DNA from: an uncultured Prevotellaceae bacterium
GTDB lineage: Bacteria > Bacteroidota > Bacteroidia > Bacteroidales > Bacteroidaceae
Length of the DNA: 15,168 nt
Reading direction: 5' to 3'
NCBI GenBank assembly: GCA_900313845.1
Contig: OMTC01000009.1
Span: 1 to 15,168, forward strand
In this document: piece after piece, positions 14,323 to 15,168 of the stretch
How the letters are laid out: every line of letters starts with the position of its first letter
Position numbering within the stretch: the first letter of the stretch is position 1
Position numbers and translations under genes: made by a program
The notes under the pieces: model-generated
Database searches by the model: none
Seen by the model: the letters and a program-made list of their open reading frames with translations, nothing else
Told to the model about the DNA's origin: nothing

Positions 14323-15131
14323 TCGATAATCTTTGCCTTGAAGTCTGCCATCTGCTGCACGGAGTAGGTCTTCACCGTTGCTTTGGTGTTCTGCACCATC
14401 ACCAATCCGTTCTTATCATCGATATTGGTAATAGCAAAAGCCTCCTTAGGCAGGTTGTCGAAGAACATCTTCTTCGCATCGCGGTAGTTCTCGAAAGTCT
14501 TGTGGTAGTCCAAGTGGTCCTGCGTAAGATTGGTAAAGAGTCCTCCCACGAACTTCAGTCCACCAATACGGTTCTGAACGATGGAGTGAGAACTTACTTC
14601 CATGAAAACATATTGGCATCCTGCCTCAACCATGCGAGCCAGCAACTGATTCAGCGTGATAGGATCGGGAGTGGTATGTTCCGTAGGAATTGCTTCACCA
14701 TCAACGTAATTGCACACAGTAGAAAGCAGACCCACCTTATAGCCGAGACGACGGAACAGATTGTAAAGCGTAGTGGCAATGGTCGTCTTTCCGTTCGTTC
14801 CCGTCACACCAACCAACTTCAGTTTCTCAGTTGGATTGCCATAGAACGTGGTAGCGACTTGTCCCACTTTGTGCTCAGTGTTATCCACCTTCACGAAAGT
14901 CACACCCACTGCTGCATCCGCAGGTATGTCCTCGCACAACACTGCCACTGCACCCTGTTCCACAGCTTTCGGAATGAACTTATGTCCATCCACCTGTGTG
15001 CCTTTCACAGCGATGAACAAATGTCCTTCCTTCACTTGGCGCGAATCTATATTCACACCCGTTATATCTTTGTTCAAATCCCCTTTCACTTCCAAGGGAT
15101 TCAGCTTCTCAATCAGTTCTGATAATTTCAT
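14268..15131 (-). CDS. murE: N-terminal part of MurE (287-aa frame)
   Basis: This frame has the real murE start (ATG 15131, after AAGGA and GGAAAACGAT) and codes for the UDP-MurNAc binding domain and most of the ATP-binding domain. It carries DSRQVKEGHLF from 29, VGVTGTNGKTT at 107-117, EHTTPDP at 151-157, EVSSHS at 178-183, TQDHLDYH at 203-210, and YRDAK with K220. It is genuine MurE to residue 273 and then ends in 14 out-of-frame residues (ARQRL...SKVCI) and TGA. Without the C-terminal domain it should not bind meso-DAP or catalyse ligation. Upstream, ftsI is expected beyond the window edge. Confidence 0.65.
   Translation of the reverse strand: MKLSELIEKLNPLEVKGDLNKDITGVNIDSRQVKEGHLFIAVKGTQVDGHKFIPKAVEQGAVAVLCEDIPADAAVGVTFVKVDNTEHKVGQVATTFYGNPTEKLKLVGVTGTNGKTTIATTLYNLFRRLGYKVGLLSTVCNYVDGEAIPTEHTTPDPITLNQLLARMVEAGCQYVFMEVSSHSIVQNRIGGLKFVGGLFTNLTQDHLDYHKTFENYRDAKKMFFDNLPKEAFAITNIDDKNGLVMVQNTKATVKTYSVQQMADFKAKIIECHFARQRLSNAISKVCI
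14283..14340. repeat. Perfect 29-bp tandem duplication inside murE
   Basis: Copies at 14283-14311 and 14312-14340 are identical and directly abutting; each begins CGAAATGGCATTCG and ends TTTGCCTTG. The length is not a multiple of three, so it causes a frame change. The start of the unit is a near-palindrome (CGAAATGGCATTCG), which could favour slippage. Confidence 0.97.
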
Positions 15132-15168
15132 ATCGTTTTCCTTATTTATCTTGAAATGAATTCAAAAG
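15132..15168 (-). other. murE leader, window edge
   Basis: 37 bases of the gap upstream of murE. The minus strand reads AAGGAAAACGAT just before the ATG: a Shine-Dalgarno-like AAGGA with 7-nt spacing, and a GGAAAACGAT that closely matches the murG leader GGAAACGAT. No coding sequence of the expected upstream ftsI is visible. Confidence 0.5.

Larger units (their letters stand above)
13627..15131 (-). pseudogene. murE: murE interrupted by a 29-bp tandem duplication
   Basis: This is UDP-MurNAc-L-Ala-D-Glu--meso-DAP ligase, the third stem-peptide ligase. As written the gene is broken: a perfect 29-bp tandem repeat at 14283-14340 shifts the frame after codon 273. Removing one copy gives a single frame of 491 codons, normal for the family, joining IIECHF directly to EGMYLNING. 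All Mur ligase motifs survive, split over the two parts: GTNGKT 111-116, TTPDP 153-157, K220 (probable carbamylated lysine) before the break; GRFE, YAHT, GGNRDKTKRP, DNPRFEEP and GKGHE after it. DNPR indicates meso-DAP as substrate. The rest of the gene shows no decay, so the change is recent or an error in the sequence. No second murE copy is in the window. Confidence 0.85.

Noticed and set aside
14304..15122. 272-aa open frame antisense to murE
   Set aside because: Same reason: it mirrors the conserved MurE sequence and contains Cys/His-rich low-quality translation without any motif.

Overview
The window is a stretch of a Bacteroidales chromosome, most likely Prevotellaceae. This rests on gene order and protein character, since no database search was possible. 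The order ftsI-side, murE, mraY, murD, ftsW, murG, murC, ftsQ, ftsA, ftsZ, yqeY with no murF is the one expected for the Bacteroidetes division and cell wall (dcw) cluster. MraY is long (422 aa), MurE carries the meso-diaminopimelate motif DNPR, and a TAnnTTTG-type promoter element precedes murG. No rRNA, tRNA, CRISPR array, insertion sequence or phage gene was seen.

Layout. Bases 1-1581 (+) are the 3' four fifths of gyrB, cut by the window edge. It converges on the long minus-strand dcw cluster across a 261-bp gap with terminator-like hairpins (1582-1842). Reading the minus strand in the direction of transcription: murE (15131 to 13627, interrupted), mraY, murD, ftsW, a 342-bp gap with a strong hairpin and a promoter candidate, then murG, murC, ftsQ, ftsA, ftsZ and yqeY.

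How the genes fit together. MurC, MurD and MurE add L-Ala, D-Glu and (by the DNPR motif) meso-DAP to UDP-MurNAc. MraY transfers the finished pentapeptide precursor to undecaprenyl phosphate and MurG adds GlcNAc to make lipid II. FtsW (with FtsI, probably just outside the right edge) polymerises it at the septum. FtsQ, FtsA and FtsZ place and drive the division machinery. murF, murB and ddl are not here and must be elsewhere.

The main anomaly is in murE. A perfect 29-bp tandem duplication (14283-14340) shifts the frame and splits this normally essential gene into a 287-aa front part and a 231-aa back part. Removing one copy restores a normal 491-aa MurE. It is either a sequence or assembly error, or a recent and reversible mutation. 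The second theme is the gaps: most intergenic spacers of the cluster hold their own short repeat family or inverted repeat (triloop hairpins with GTTTCAA units, a CGCTTCA heptamer array, GTGAGGA-type long dyads, GTGTCGTGTT repeats and others).
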